NCBI RefSeq assembly: GCF_014873705.1
Contig: NZ_JADBDS010000001.1
Span: forward strand, 868,001-932,000
DNA: 64,000 bases
Source of the DNA: Mycobacterium sp. OAS707
GTDB lineage: Bacteria; Actinomycetota; Actinomycetes; Mycobacteriales; Mycobacteriaceae
Reading direction: 5' to 3'
Both the position numbers and the translations under genes were made by a program. Every line of letters starts with the position of its first letter. The first letter of the stretch is position 1. The notes beneath the pieces are model-generated. The model searched no databases. It was given only the letters and a program-made list of their open reading frames with translations, and was not told the DNA's origin. Positions 53,532-62,355 of the stretch are shown one piece after another.

Positions 53532-56500
53532 CTGACCACCACCAGCAGGTCGCCGCCTTCGACCTGCGCGGTGGCCGATACGGCCACGCGGCTGACTTTG
53601 CCTGCCTTGGGGGCGGTGATCGCGGCCTCCATCTTCATGGCCTCGATGGTGGCGATGGTCTGTCCGGCCTCGACCTCATCGTCGGCGACGACGTTGACCG
53701 TGACGACGCCTGCGAACGGGGCGGCGACGTGGTCGGGGTTGGACCGCTCGGCCTTCTCGGCGGTCGGAATTTCGCTGGCGACGCTGCGATCCCGGACCAC
53801 CACCGGGCGCAGCTGTCCGTTGAGGATGCACATCACCGTGCGCATTCCTCGTTCGTCTGGTTCGGAGACCGCTTCCAGCCCGATCAGCAACTCGACACCG
53901 CGTTCGAGCCTGACGCGGTGCTCTTCGCCACTGCGCAGCCCGTAGAAGAACTGGTTGGCGCTCAGGCTCGAGGTGTCGCCGAAGGCTTCCCGGTGGGCCT
54001 CGAACTCCTTTGTCGGAGCAGGGAACAGCAGTCGGTTCAAGGCAGCCTGGCGGGTCTCGCCAGACTGCCCGAGCACTGCCTCGTCCTCCGGGGATAACTC
54101 TTGCTGGGCCTTGGCCGGCGGGCGCCCCGCAAGTGCCTTGGTGCGCAACGGTTCCGGCCAGCCGCCGGGCGGGTCGCCGAGCTCACCACGCAGGAAGCCG
54201 ATCACCGAGTCGGGAATGTCGAACTTCGCTGGGTCCTCGGCGAATTCTTCGGCGGACACGCCGGCACCGACCAATGCCAACGCCAGATCGCCGACCACCT
54301 TCGAAGACGGGGTCACCTTCACCAGCCTGCCCAAAATCCGGTCCGCGGCAGCGTAATTCGCCTCGATCTCCTCGAACCGGTCACCGAGGCCGAGTGCGAT
54401 CGCCTGTTGACGCAGATTCGACAGCTGACCGCCGGGGATCTCGTGGTGATATACCCGACCCGTCGGTCCCGGAATCCCAGATTCGAAGGGCGCGTACACC
54501 TTTCGCAGCGCCTCCCAGTACGGCTCCAGGTCGCACACCGCCGACAGCGACAACCCGGTGTCGTACTCGGTGTGCGCGGCCGCCGCGACGATGGAGGACA
54601 ACGCGGGCTGACTGGTGGTGCCCGCCAGCGGCGCCGACGCCCCGTCGACGGCGTTGGCGCCGGCCTGCCAGGCCGCCAGATAGGTGGCCAACTGCCCGCC
54701 CGGGGTGTCGTGGGTGTGCACATGCACCGGCAGGTCGAACCGGCTGCGCAAGGCCGACACCAATTGGGTGGCCGCCTGTGGGCGCAACAGCCCGGCCATG
54801 TCCTTGATCGCCAGCACGTGTGCGCCTGCGTCGACGATCTGCTCGGCGAGCTTGAGGTAGTAGTCCAGCGTGTAGAGGTTCTCGTTCGGGTCCGAAAGAT
54901 CGCCGGTGTAGCTCATCGCGACTTCGGCCACCGCCGTACCGGTTTCGCGTACCGCGTCGATGGCAGGCCGCATCGAGTCGACGTTGTTGAGCGCGTCGAA
55001 GATGCGGTAGATGTCGATGCCGGTCGCCGTCGCCTCCTGCACGAACGCGTACGTGACCGACTCGGGATATGGCGTGTAGCCAACCGTGTTGCGGCCCCGC
55101 AGCAGCATCTGCAGGCAGATGTTGGGCACCGCTTCGCGAAGCGCTGCCAGCCGTTCCCACGGATCTTCCTTCAAAAACCGAAGTGCCACATCGTAAGTCG
55201 CACCACCCCAGCACTCGATGGACAACAGCTGCGGGGTCATCCGCGCGATGTACGGGGCGACCATCAACAAACCGGTGGTGCGCAGCCGCGTAGCCAGCAG
55301 CGACTGGTGCGCGTCGCGGAACGTCGTGTCGGTGACGCCGACGGACTTGGATTCGCGCAGCCACTGAGCGAAGCCCTCCGGGCCCACCTCGGCCAGCAGT
55401 TGCTTGCTGCCGCGTGGTGGCGCCGCGTCGAGATCGATCTGGGGAAGTTTGTCTTGCGGGTAGACCGTCGACGGCCTTGGCCCGTGCGGCTGGTTGACGG
55501 TGACGTCGGCGAGATAGTTGAGGATCTTGGTGCCGCGGTCGGCGGGCGTGCGCGCGGTCAGCAGATAGGGCCGCTCGTCGATGAACGACGTCGTCACACG
55601 TCCGGCGCGGAAGTCCGGGTCGTTGACCACCGCCATCAAGAACGGGATGTTCGTCGAAACACCGCGGATCCGGAACTCGGCCAACGCTCGGCGGGCCCGG
55701 GCGATCGCAGCGGAGAAATCTCGTCCGCGACACGTGAGCTTCACCAGCATCGAGTCGAAGTGCGCGCTGATGTCCGCACCCAGATGCGAACCGCCGTCCA
55801 GCCGGATGCCGGCACCGCCGGGCGATCGGTAACCGGTGATCCGGCCGGTGTCGGGACGGAAGCCGTTGGCTGGATCCTCAGTGGTGATGCGGCACTGCAT
55901 AGCGGCGCCGTGCAGCTGCAACGAATCCTGGCTCAGCCCAAGCTCTTCCAGCGTCTCACCGTCGGCTACGCGCAGCTGGCTGGCGACCAGGTCGACGTCG
56001 GTGATCTCCTCGGTGACGGTGTGCTCGACCTGGATGCGCGGGTTCATCTCGATGAACACGTAGTGGCCGCGCTCGTCGAGCAGGAACTCCACGGTGCCCG
56101 CGTAGCTGTAGTTGATCTGGCGGGCGAACGCGACCGCGTCGGCGCAGATCTTGTTTCGCAACTCCTCCGGCAGGTTCGGCGCCGGTGCGAGTTCGATGAC
56201 CTTCTGGTGCCGACGCTGCAGGCTGCAGTCGCGCTCGAACAGGTGCATCACGTTGCCGTGGGTGTCGGCCAGGATCTGCACCTCGATGTGACGCGGGTTG
56301 AGCACCGCCTGCTCCAGGTACAGCGTCGGGTCGCCGAAAGCCGACTCGGCCTCGCGGGACGCGGCCTCGATGGCCTCGGGCAGTGCTGCGGCGTCGGCCA
56401 CCCGGCGCATGCCGCGTCCGCCGCCGCCGGAGACCGCCTTGACGAACAACGGGAACTCCATGTCCGCCGCGGCCGCTATCAGCTCGTCGGCCGATGCCGA

Positions 56501-56911
56501 CGGCGCCGACGAGTTGAGCACCGGCAATCCCGCGGCCCTGGCGGCGGCGATCGCGCGCGACTTGTTGCCCGCCAACTCGAGGATTTCCGCACCTGGCCCG
56601 ACGAACGTGATGCCTGCCGCCGCACACGCAGCGGCCAGATCGGGGTTCTCCGAAAGGAAGCCGTAGCCCGGATAGATGGCGTCGGCGCCGGACTGCTGCG
56701 CAACGCGCACGATCTCGTCGACCGAGAGATACGCCCGGACCGGGTGGCCCGTATCCCCGATCTGATATGACTCGTCGGCCTTGAGACGATGCAGGGAATT
56801 GCGGTCCTCGTGCGCGTAGACCGCGACCGTCGCGATGCCCATCTCGTAGGCCGCCCGAAACGCGCGGATCGCGATTTCCCCGCGGTTGGCGACCAGAACC
56901 TTCGAAATCAC
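53528..56911 (-). CDS. pyc: Pyruvate carboxylase
   Basis: Biotin enzyme converting pyruvate to oxaloacetate, 1127 aa. Domains in order: biotin carboxylase with ATP-grasp ([20 protein letters not shown], then [10 protein letters not shown]), carboxyltransferase ([20 protein letters not shown], metal-binding [10 protein letters not shown]) and C-terminal biotin carrier with [10 protein letters not shown] (biotin on Lys1093). Start GTG 56911 is six bases behind TAGGGT. Anaplerotic, central to gluconeogenesis from fatty acids. Confidence 0.97.
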   Translation of the reverse strand: MISKVLVANRGEIAIRAFRAAYEMGIATVAVYAHEDRNSLHRLKADESYQIGDTGHPVRAYLSVDEIVRVAQQSGADAIYPGYGFLSENPDLAAACAAAGITFVGPGAEILELAGNKSRAIAAARAAGLPVLNSSAPSASADELIAAAADMEFPLFVKAVSGGGGRGMRRVADAAALPEAIEAASREAESAFGDPTLYLEQAVLNPRHIEVQILADTHGNVMHLFERDCSLQRRHQKVIELAPAPNLPEELRNKICADAVAFARQINYSYAGTVEFLLDERGHYVFIEMNPRIQVEHTVTEEITDVDLVASQLRVADGETLEELGLSQDSLQLHGAAMQCRITTEDPANGFRPDTGRITGYRSPGGAGIRLDGGSHLGADISAHFDSMLVKLTCRGRDFSAAIARARRALAEFRIRGVSTNIPFLMAVVNDPDFRAGRVTTSFIDERPYLLTARTPADRGTKILNYLADVTVNQPHGPRPSTVYPQDKLPQIDLDAAPPRGSKQLLAEVGPEGFAQWLRESKSVGVTDTTFRDAHQSLLATRLRTTGLLMVAPYIARMTPQLLSIECWGGATYDVALRFLKEDPWERLAALREAVPNICLQMLLRGRNTVGYTPYPESVTYAFVQEATATGIDIYRIFDALNNVDSMRPAIDAVRETGTAVAEVAMSYTGDLSDPNENLYTLDYYLKLAEQIVDAGAHVLAIKDMAGLLRPQAATQLVSALRSRFDLPVHVHTHDTPGGQLATYLAAWQAGANAVDGASAPLAGTTSQPALSSIVAAAAHTEYDTGLSLSAVCDLEPYWEALRKVYAPFESGIPGPTGRVYHHEIPGGQLSNLRQQAIALGLGDRFEEIEANYAAADRILGRLVKVTPSSKVVGDLALALVGAGVSAEEFAEDPAKFDIPDSVIGFLRGELGDPPGGWPEPLRTKALAGRPPAKAQQELSPEDEAVLGQSGETRQAALNRLLFPAPTKEFEAHREAFGDTSSLSANQFFYGLRSGEEHRVRLERGVELLIGLEAVSEPDERGMRTVMCILNGQLRPVVVRDRSVASEIPTAEKAERSNPDHVAAPFAGVVTVNVVADDEVEAGQTIATIEAMKMEAAITAPKAGKVSRVAVSATAQVEGGDLLVVVS

Positions 56912-56917
56912 GAGACG

Positions 56918-56923
56918 ACCCTA
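56918..56923 (-). promoter_or_regulatory. -10 hexamer of pyc, leaderless
   Basis: TAGGGT on the minus strand, six bases before the GTG. Confidence 0.45.
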
Positions 56924-56940
56924 TCCCCCGATGACGCCGA

Positions 56941-57573
56941 CTAGAGCAGCGTCGACCAGTAGTCCCAAAAACGCACCAGGATCATCAAGACCAGCGCGGT
57001 GAACCACAACGCGACCAGCGACCACCGCCAGGTGTAGAGCGCCCGCGCGACCGTGTTCGATTCCACCGGCTGCAGCGCGATCGAGGCGACCACGACGAAC
57101 AGCGGGATGGTGACCGCCCACACGCCCATGCAGTACGGGCACAGCGCGCCGATGCGGTACAGGCTCTGAAAGATCAGCCAGTGGATGAACGCCACGCCGA
57201 GCAGCGTGCCGGTGGCCAGACCGACCCAATACCACCGCGGCAGGCTCACCCTGGCCAATGCGAGCACCCCGCTCACCACCACGACGCTGAACGCGACGAT
57301 GCCGATCAGCGGGTTGGGAAAGCCGAAAGCCGACGCCTGCGGAGTGATCATCACCGAACCGCACGACAGCACCGGGTTGATGCTGCACGACGGCACATAG
57401 GCGGGGTTGATCAGAATCTCGATCTTCTCGACCGTCAGCGTCAGCGCAGCGGCGAGCCCGACGACGCCGGCGAGAAGAATCCACACCGCGCTGGCCCGCC
57501 CGACCGGTACCCGGTTCGGCCCGTCGGCCGCGGGTTCACTCGGCTGGACGTCGCTGGGCGCGGCCACCGTCAT
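56941..57573 (-). CDS. Vitamin K epoxide reductase (VKOR) family protein
   Basis: Integral membrane oxidase of 210 aa that recycles a DsbA-like thiol oxidant using quinones. It has four to five membrane helices, the loop cysteines in PSCSINPVLSCGSVM and the active CxxC in ALCPYCMGVW. Start ATG 57573 overlaps the stop of the DsbA-like gene by 4 bp (ATGA), so the pair is made together, matching Rv2968c/Rv2969c. Confidence 0.92.
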   Translation of the reverse strand: MTVAAPSDVQPSEPAADGPNRVPVGRASAVWILLAGVVGLAAALTLTVEKIEILINPAYVPSCSINPVLSCGSVMITPQASAFGFPNPLIGIVAFSVVVVSGVLALARVSLPRWYWVGLATGTLLGVAFIHWLIFQSLYRIGALCPYCMGVWAVTIPLFVVVASIALQPVESNTVARALYTWRWSLVALWFTALVLMILVRFWDYWSTLL

Positions 57574-58400
57574 CGCGTTGTTGTCGGCGGTGTGATCGAC
57601 GGGGCCGGCGCAGGAGCGGGAGCGGGAGCCTGCGGCGCGGCCGCCGGCGTCGGAGCGGGAGCGGCCGGCGCAGCGCTCAGGCCCGGAATGTCGCCGACGG
57701 TTTCCTTGATCTTGGCGATCAACGCGTCGGGTGTGCTGAATTGGTAGTCCTGACCGTTGATCCGGATGGTCGGGGTGGCCTGGATGCCGGTCGCCTTGGC
57801 CAGGCCTTGCACCATCTCGGTGTAGCGGCCCTTGTTGATGCAGTCCGGAACGCCGCCCGCGGCACCGGCCTGCCGAGCGATCTCTATCAGCCGCGCGTTG
57901 TCCGGGTACACGCCCGCGCCCTCTTGGGGCTGCTGCGCGTAAAGCGCGGCGTGGAAACGACGGAACGCATCGGTGGATTCGTCGGCTACGCAGTAGGCGG
58001 CGTTCGCGGCGCGCGACGAGTATCCGTTGCCCTGCCGGTCCAGGATCGCGACCATGTAGTAGTCGGCGGCTACCGCACCGCTGTCGATCAGCTTGCTCAC
58101 CGTGGGTCCGAACTGCTGCTCGAACTCGCCGCAGTGCGGGCACAGGAAGTCTTCGTACATCGACAGCACGACCTTGGGGTCGTCGCTGCCTTCCTTCTTG
58201 ATCACATTGCTCGAGGCGACGCGGATGGCCTTGGCATCGCCCGACACCGGCTTCTTGTCGCCTGACATCACGATGTAGAGCACCAGTGCGACGGCGAAGA
58301 CCACGACGACCGCGGTCAGCCCGATCTGGATCGCCAGGTTGCGCTTGCGGTCGGCTGCCTTCAGGTCGTAGCTGGCTTGCTTCTTCGGTTTGGTCGCCAC
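57570..58400 (-). CDS. DsbA-like membrane-anchored thioredoxin-fold protein
   Basis: 276 aa. An N-terminal membrane anchor (about 23-45) is followed by an extracytoplasmic DsbA fold with active site CPHC (Cys87, Cys90), the cis-proline region GIQATPTIRING and a proline/alanine-rich tail. It introduces disulfides in exported proteins and is reoxidised by the coupled VKOR protein. Confidence 0.93.
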   Translation of the reverse strand: MATKPKKQASYDLKAADRKRNLAIQIGLTAVVVVFAVALVLYIVMSGDKKPVSGDAKAIRVASSNVIKKEGSDDPKVVLSMYEDFLCPHCGEFEQQFGPTVSKLIDSGAVAADYYMVAILDRQGNGYSSRAANAAYCVADESTDAFRRFHAALYAQQPQEGAGVYPDNARLIEIARQAGAAGGVPDCINKGRYTEMVQGLAKATGIQATPTIRINGQDYQFSTPDALIAKIKETVGDIPGLSAAPAAPAPTPAAAPQAPAPAPAPAPSITPPTTTR

Positions 58401-58435
58401 GACGTCAAGAGTACCGGCGGCTCATCCGAGCCTTT

Positions 58436-59542
58436 TCACGCGCGGGCGAGATGGGCACGCAGGGCAGAGATGGTTTCGGCCATCGCCGTCGCGCTGCCGC
58501 CGCCGAGCGGGAAGAAGTTGGCAAAACCATGGATGAGCGAACCGAACTCGCGATGATCGACCGGCACCCCCGCATTTCGCAGTGCGTCCGCGTACTGCCT
58601 GTCCTCGTCGCGCAGCGGGTCGAAGCCGGCGCTCAGCAGCAGCGCAGGCGGCAGACCGGTGAAATCATCGGCCAGCAGCGGTGACACCCGCGGGTCCGAG
58701 GCGTCGATGTCCGCGCCGTCCAGGAATTGGTGGCGGCAAAAGTGCAGATCGGCCTTGGTGAGGAAGAACCCGTCGGCGAACAATGTCTGCGAACGGGTTT
58801 CGTCGCGGTAGTTGACGACCGGATAGAGCAGGAACTGCAACACCGGCGGTGGCGCGCCCTCGTCGCGCGCACGTAGCGATACGACTGCCGCGAGGTTGCC
58901 TCCTGCGCTGTCGCCGCCAACGGCCACCCGGCTCGGGTCGGCGCCCACCTCCTGGGCGTGGCTCAACGCCCAACTGAACGCGGCATATGCGTCCTCCGAT
59001 CCTGCGGGCGCCTTATGCTCGGGAGCGAGCCGGTAGTCCACGGACAAGACGTGCAACGCGCCTTCGCGGCAGATGTGCCGGCACAGGTCGTCGTGCGTGT
59101 CGAGGTCACCGGTGACCTGACCACCGCCGTGGTAGAAGACCAACAGCGGTTGGCCGTCGCCGTCGGTGGGCCGGTAGTGGCGTGCCGCGATCGGCCCCGC
59201 AGGCCCCGGTATCGAGAGATTGGTCACCGAGCCGACGGCAAGGTGCCGTTTGAAGCCGGCCGCCGTCACGCGCAACTGTTGCCTGGCCACGGGGACGTCC
59301 GGACTGGCGACGAGACGGTTGAGGCCGGTGGCGGTCATGCCTGCGAGCATCAATTGCAGTGTCGTGTCCAGAGTGTTGCCGTCGATCGTGATCGAACGGC
59401 CGCCCAGCAGAAGGCGTTTGACGGGCTGCGGTATCCGGGGCAGCGACCGCATCGTCAGCCCCGCGGCGGCGTTGACGATCGGGGCCTTGGCGGGTCGAGC
59501 CGGTCCGACAGTCGTCGCCTGTCCTGGCAGACTCTGAGTCAT
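58436..59542 (-). CDS. lipN: Alpha/beta-hydrolase esterase LipN (hormone-sensitive lipase family)
   Basis: 368 aa. The oxyanion motif is YHGGGQVTGD and the nucleophile elbow GDSAGGNLAAVV; the acid residue lies near LSAGFDPLRDE and the histidine near SLIHGFANF. Start at 59542 gives MTQSLPG, as in Rv2970c, with AAGGGAG upstream. Hydrolyses short-chain esters in M. tuberculosis. Its start codon shares two bases with that of the divergent aldo-keto reductase. Confidence 0.92.
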   Translation of the reverse strand: MTQSLPGQATTVGPARPAKAPIVNAAAGLTMRSLPRIPQPVKRLLLGGRSITIDGNTLDTTLQLMLAGMTATGLNRLVASPDVPVARQQLRVTAAGFKRHLAVGSVTNLSIPGPAGPIAARHYRPTDGDGQPLLVFYHGGGQVTGDLDTHDDLCRHICREGALHVLSVDYRLAPEHKAPAGSEDAYAAFSWALSHAQEVGADPSRVAVGGDSAGGNLAAVVSLRARDEGAPPPVLQFLLYPVVNYRDETRSQTLFADGFFLTKADLHFCRHQFLDGADIDASDPRVSPLLADDFTGLPPALLLSAGFDPLRDEDRQYADALRNAGVPVDHREFGSLIHGFANFFPLGGGSATAMAETISALRAHLARA

Positions 59543-60371
59543 GGCTGCTCCCTTGATCACGCTCAACGACGGTTATTCGATGCCCCAGGTTGGACTCGGC
59601 GTCTGGCAGACGCCCGCCGAAGACACCGAGCGCGCGGTGGCGACCGCACTGGAGGCCGGGTATCGGCACGTCGACACCGCCGCAGGGTACTTCAACGAGC
59701 GCGAGGTCGGTAAGTCCGTCGCAGCATCCGGCCTACCTCGCGAGGACGTCTTCGTCACCACCAAGTTGTGGAACGCCGACCAGGGCTACGACAACACGCT
59801 CGCGGCGTTCGACGCCAGCATGGAACGCCTCGGAATGGAATACCTGGATCTCTACCTGATCCATTGGCCGATGCCGGCGAAGAACCTGTTCGTCGAGACC
59901 TTCAAGGCGTTTGCGCAGCTACGCGACCAGGGCCGAATCCGGTCGATCGGGGTGAGCAACTTCGAACCCGAACACCTGCGAATGCTGGTGGACGCCACCG
60001 GAATCGTCCCAGCCGTCAACCAGATCGAGCTGCATCCGCTGCTGCAGCAGGAGGAGTTGCGGGAGGTGCACGCCCAGCTCGGCGTCGCGACCGAAGCGTG
60101 GAGCCCGCTTGGACAGGGCTCGCTGCTGAGCAATCCGACCGTCACGACCGTCGCGGATGCCCACGGCAAAACGCCAGCGCAGGCACTGATTAGGTGGCAT
60201 ATCCAACTCGGCAATATAGTCATCCCGAAGTCGGTGACCCCCGAGCGAATTGTGAGTAACTTCGACGTGTTCGATTTCGAGCTGAGCGAGCAGGAGATGG
60301 CGACCATCTCTTCGCTGGGCGACGGAACGCGACTGGGTCCCGATCCACGGACGTTCAACTTCACAGGATAG
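59541..60371 (+). CDS. Aldo-keto reductase, first copy
   Basis: NADPH-dependent carbonyl reductase with a TIM barrel, 276 aa. Catalytic residues: Asp in [11 protein letters not shown], Tyr of AGYFN, Lys in VTTKLW and His in LIHWPMP. Cofactor motif [10 protein letters not shown] near the C-terminus. ATG 59541 has no ribosome-binding site, consistent with leaderless expression. A second related gene follows 5 bp later. Confidence 0.92.
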   Translation: MAAPLITLNDGYSMPQVGLGVWQTPAEDTERAVATALEAGYRHVDTAAGYFNEREVGKSVAASGLPREDVFVTTKLWNADQGYDNTLAAFDASMERLGMEYLDLYLIHWPMPAKNLFVETFKAFAQLRDQGRIRSIGVSNFEPEHLRMLVDATGIVPAVNQIELHPLLQQEELREVHAQLGVATEAWSPLGQGSLLSNPTVTTVADAHGKTPAQALIRWHIQLGNIVIPKSVTPERIVSNFDVFDFELSEQEMATISSLGDGTRLGPDPRTFNFTG

Positions 60372-60376
60372 GTGCC

Positions 60377-61216
60377 ATGACGCCGCCGGCTGCGATTCCC
60401 ACCATCACTCTCAACGATGAGAACACGATCCCCGTCATCGGTCTTGGCGTCGGCGAGTTGTCGGACTCCGAAACCGAACAGGCCGTTTCGACGGCGCTCG
60501 AAGCCGGCTACCGGTTGATCGACACCGCGGCCGCCTACGGCAACGAGGGGGCTGTCGGCCGGGCCATCGCAGCGTCGGGTGTGCCCCGCGAGGAGCTGTT
60601 CATCACCACCAAGCTGGCCACCGCTGATCTGGGCTTCCAGTCGTCGCAGGACGCGCTGAAGGCGAGCCTTGAGCGGTTGGGTCTGGAGTATGTCGACCTG
60701 TACCTGATCCATTGGCCCGCAGGCGAGCAGGGCAAGTATGTGGACAGCTGGGGTGGCCTGATGAAGCGCAAACAGGACGGCGACACCCGCTCGATCGGTG
60801 TGGCCAACTTCCACGCAGAGCACCTTTCCGACATCATCGACCTGTCGTACTTCACGCCTGCCATCAACCAGATCGAGCTGCACCCGCTGCTGAACCAGGC
60901 CGAGCTACGGAGGGTCAACGCGGAGTACGGCATCGTCACCGAGGCCTACGGACCGCTCGGCATCGGCCAGCTGCTGGACAACCCGACGATCGGGACCGTC
61001 GCGCAGGCACACGGCAAGACACCGGCGCAGGTGCTGATCCGCTGGAGCATTCAGCTGGGCAATGTGGTCATCCCGCGCTCGGCGAACCCGGAGCGCATCA
61101 AGTCGAACCTCGACGTGTTCGACTTCGAGCTGACCGACGACGAGATGGCCACGCTGAACGGCCTCGACGACGGCACCCGCTTCCGCCCGAATCCAGACAC
61201 CTACACGGGAACCTAA
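60377..61216 (+). CDS. Aldo-keto reductase, second copy (Rv2971-like)
   Basis: 279 aa, paralogue of the preceding gene and closest in position and start ([20 protein letters not shown]) to Rv2971. Catalytic Asp/Tyr in [11 protein letters not shown], Lys in TTKLAT and His in LIHWPAG. In M. tuberculosis this protein detoxifies reactive carbonyls. Start has AGGATAGG upstream; probably cotranscribed with the first copy. Confidence 0.93.
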   Translation: MTPPAAIPTITLNDENTIPVIGLGVGELSDSETEQAVSTALEAGYRLIDTAAAYGNEGAVGRAIAASGVPREELFITTKLATADLGFQSSQDALKASLERLGLEYVDLYLIHWPAGEQGKYVDSWGGLMKRKQDGDTRSIGVANFHAEHLSDIIDLSYFTPAINQIELHPLLNQAELRRVNAEYGIVTEAYGPLGIGQLLDNPTIGTVAQAHGKTPAQVLIRWSIQLGNVVIPRSANPERIKSNLDVFDFELTDDEMATLNGLDDGTRFRPNPDTYTGT

Positions 61217-61516
61217 TCGTCGGGCACGCTAACGGGCAGGACCGCGGTCGGCGGGTCAGGCAATGCCGACGCGTGAGCCAGCGCGGCGGGCCAATAGGCC
61301 AGCACCCCAGCCCATTCCCGCTGTGCCCAGGTCAGCCGACCGGTGTGGTTGACTTAGACGCCGCGATACACCTGCGTCAATTCGCGGCGACGCAGTAATC
61401 GAGTGATGTCGCCGTCGGTGCCGCCGGCGGCGAGGATCTGACGGCGCCCGACGACTCCATCCTGCACCCCGGCCAGGTGCTCGACGTGCCCGAGATGCCA
61501 AGCCCGTCGCGCCATG
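61213..61516 (-). pseudogene. DUF559/AbiEi-like gene fragment with an in-frame stop
   Basis: Reading leftward from an ATG at 61516 the frame gives MARRAWHLGHVEHLAG, then VVGRRQILAAGG and ELTQVYRGV, then TAA (61354-61356), then continues in the same frame with VNHTGRLTWAQREWAGVLAY to a TAG at 61213. This is the N-terminal part of the mycobacterial family with a winged-helix domain before a DUF559 nuclease-like domain, where GVYVNHTGPLTW is usual. The TAA replaces the tyrosine codon (TAC to TAA), and the nuclease half is missing. Confidence 0.7.
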
Positions 61517-61599
61517 GTCGTTAGGGTTGCACCACAGGCCGGGTCGCGGCCAGCGCGCGACGCCCATTCTTGTGGACAACTTCGACGAGGCGGGCTTGG

Positions 61600-61638
61600 C
61601 GGGTTGATTACACACGCCTGGCATGAGTAATCAACCCG
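61600..61638. terminator. Hairpin after the HNH gene
   Basis: CGGGTTGATTAC (61600-61611) pairs perfectly with GTAATCAACCCG (61627-61638) across a 15-nt loop. It lies 12 bp past the stop of the leftward HNH gene and probably ends its transcript. Confidence 0.65.
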
Positions 61639-61650
61639 TTAACCGGACAG

Positions 61651-62355
61651 TCAACCCGTCGGGCAGGTGGCTGCCGCGTCACGCAGCGCCGTCGCCGACG
61701 GCGCATCGACCGGCAGACCGTAGCCGCGCAATACGTTTGCGAACTGCACCGCGTACTGGCACCAGAATGCGTGGTTGGGCGGCAGCCAAACCGCAGGCTC
61801 CTTGTCGCCCTTGTCCTGGTTCGCCTGGCCTTCTACCGCAATGAGATTCGCCGGGTCGTTGGCGAACCGCACGCGCATGTCGTCGGGCCAGTTGCGGGCG
61901 CCGAGGTCCCATGCCAATGCCAGCGGGACGATGTGGTCGATCTGCACCGCTGCGCCGACCTGCGCGCCGCGCGTGAACGCCACGGTCGTGTTGGTGTACG
62001 GGTCGTGCAATATGCCCGTCGCAACGGCCTTGGGACACCGCTTGATCGACACATACGTCTTGTCGACGAGATCGCGGTCGAGGATGTCGTTTCGGGTATC
62101 GCAGCCGTTGTGACCGCCCGGTGCCGGGTTGTCGTCGGTCCACGAGTCACCGAACGCATCCCGGTGATAGTCGTAGCTCCGAATTCGGAACGGCACCTCC
62201 GGGATGTCCGCGAGCACATCGACACCCGGCGCGACTGTGGGGATATCGGCCTGAGCGACGAATTGCCCACGCTCGTCCGATGTCGTCCCCTGAACGGCGA
62301 CCACGACGGCCAAAGCAACCGAGAGCACCAACCACAACAGGCGGTTACGCGTCAT
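61651..62355 (-). CDS. Exported HNH-family (DUF1524) nuclease-like protein (Rv2972c-like)
   Basis: 234 aa. An N-terminal hydrophobic signal or anchor (LLWLVLSVALAVVVAVQG) is followed by the DUF1524 HNH region: NGCDTRNDILDRDL, then VQIDHIVPLALAWDLGA and FANDPANLIAVEGQANQDKG. The DH and N residues fit a metal-dependent His-Me finger. Probably secreted or outside the membrane. Overlaps recG by 4 bp. Confidence 0.88.
   Translation of the reverse strand: MTRNRLLWLVLSVALAVVVAVQGTTSDERGQFVAQADIPTVAPGVDVLADIPEVPFRIRSYDYHRDAFGDSWTDDNPAPGGHNGCDTRNDILDRDLVDKTYVSIKRCPKAVATGILHDPYTNTTVAFTRGAQVGAAVQIDHIVPLALAWDLGARNWPDDMRVRFANDPANLIAVEGQANQDKGDKEPAVWLPPNHAFWCQYAVQFANVLRGYGLPVDAPSATALRDAAATCPTG

Noticed and set aside
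54101..56770. 889-codon open frame on the plus strand
   Set aside because: Antisense to pyruvate carboxylase; a by-product of high-GC codon use.
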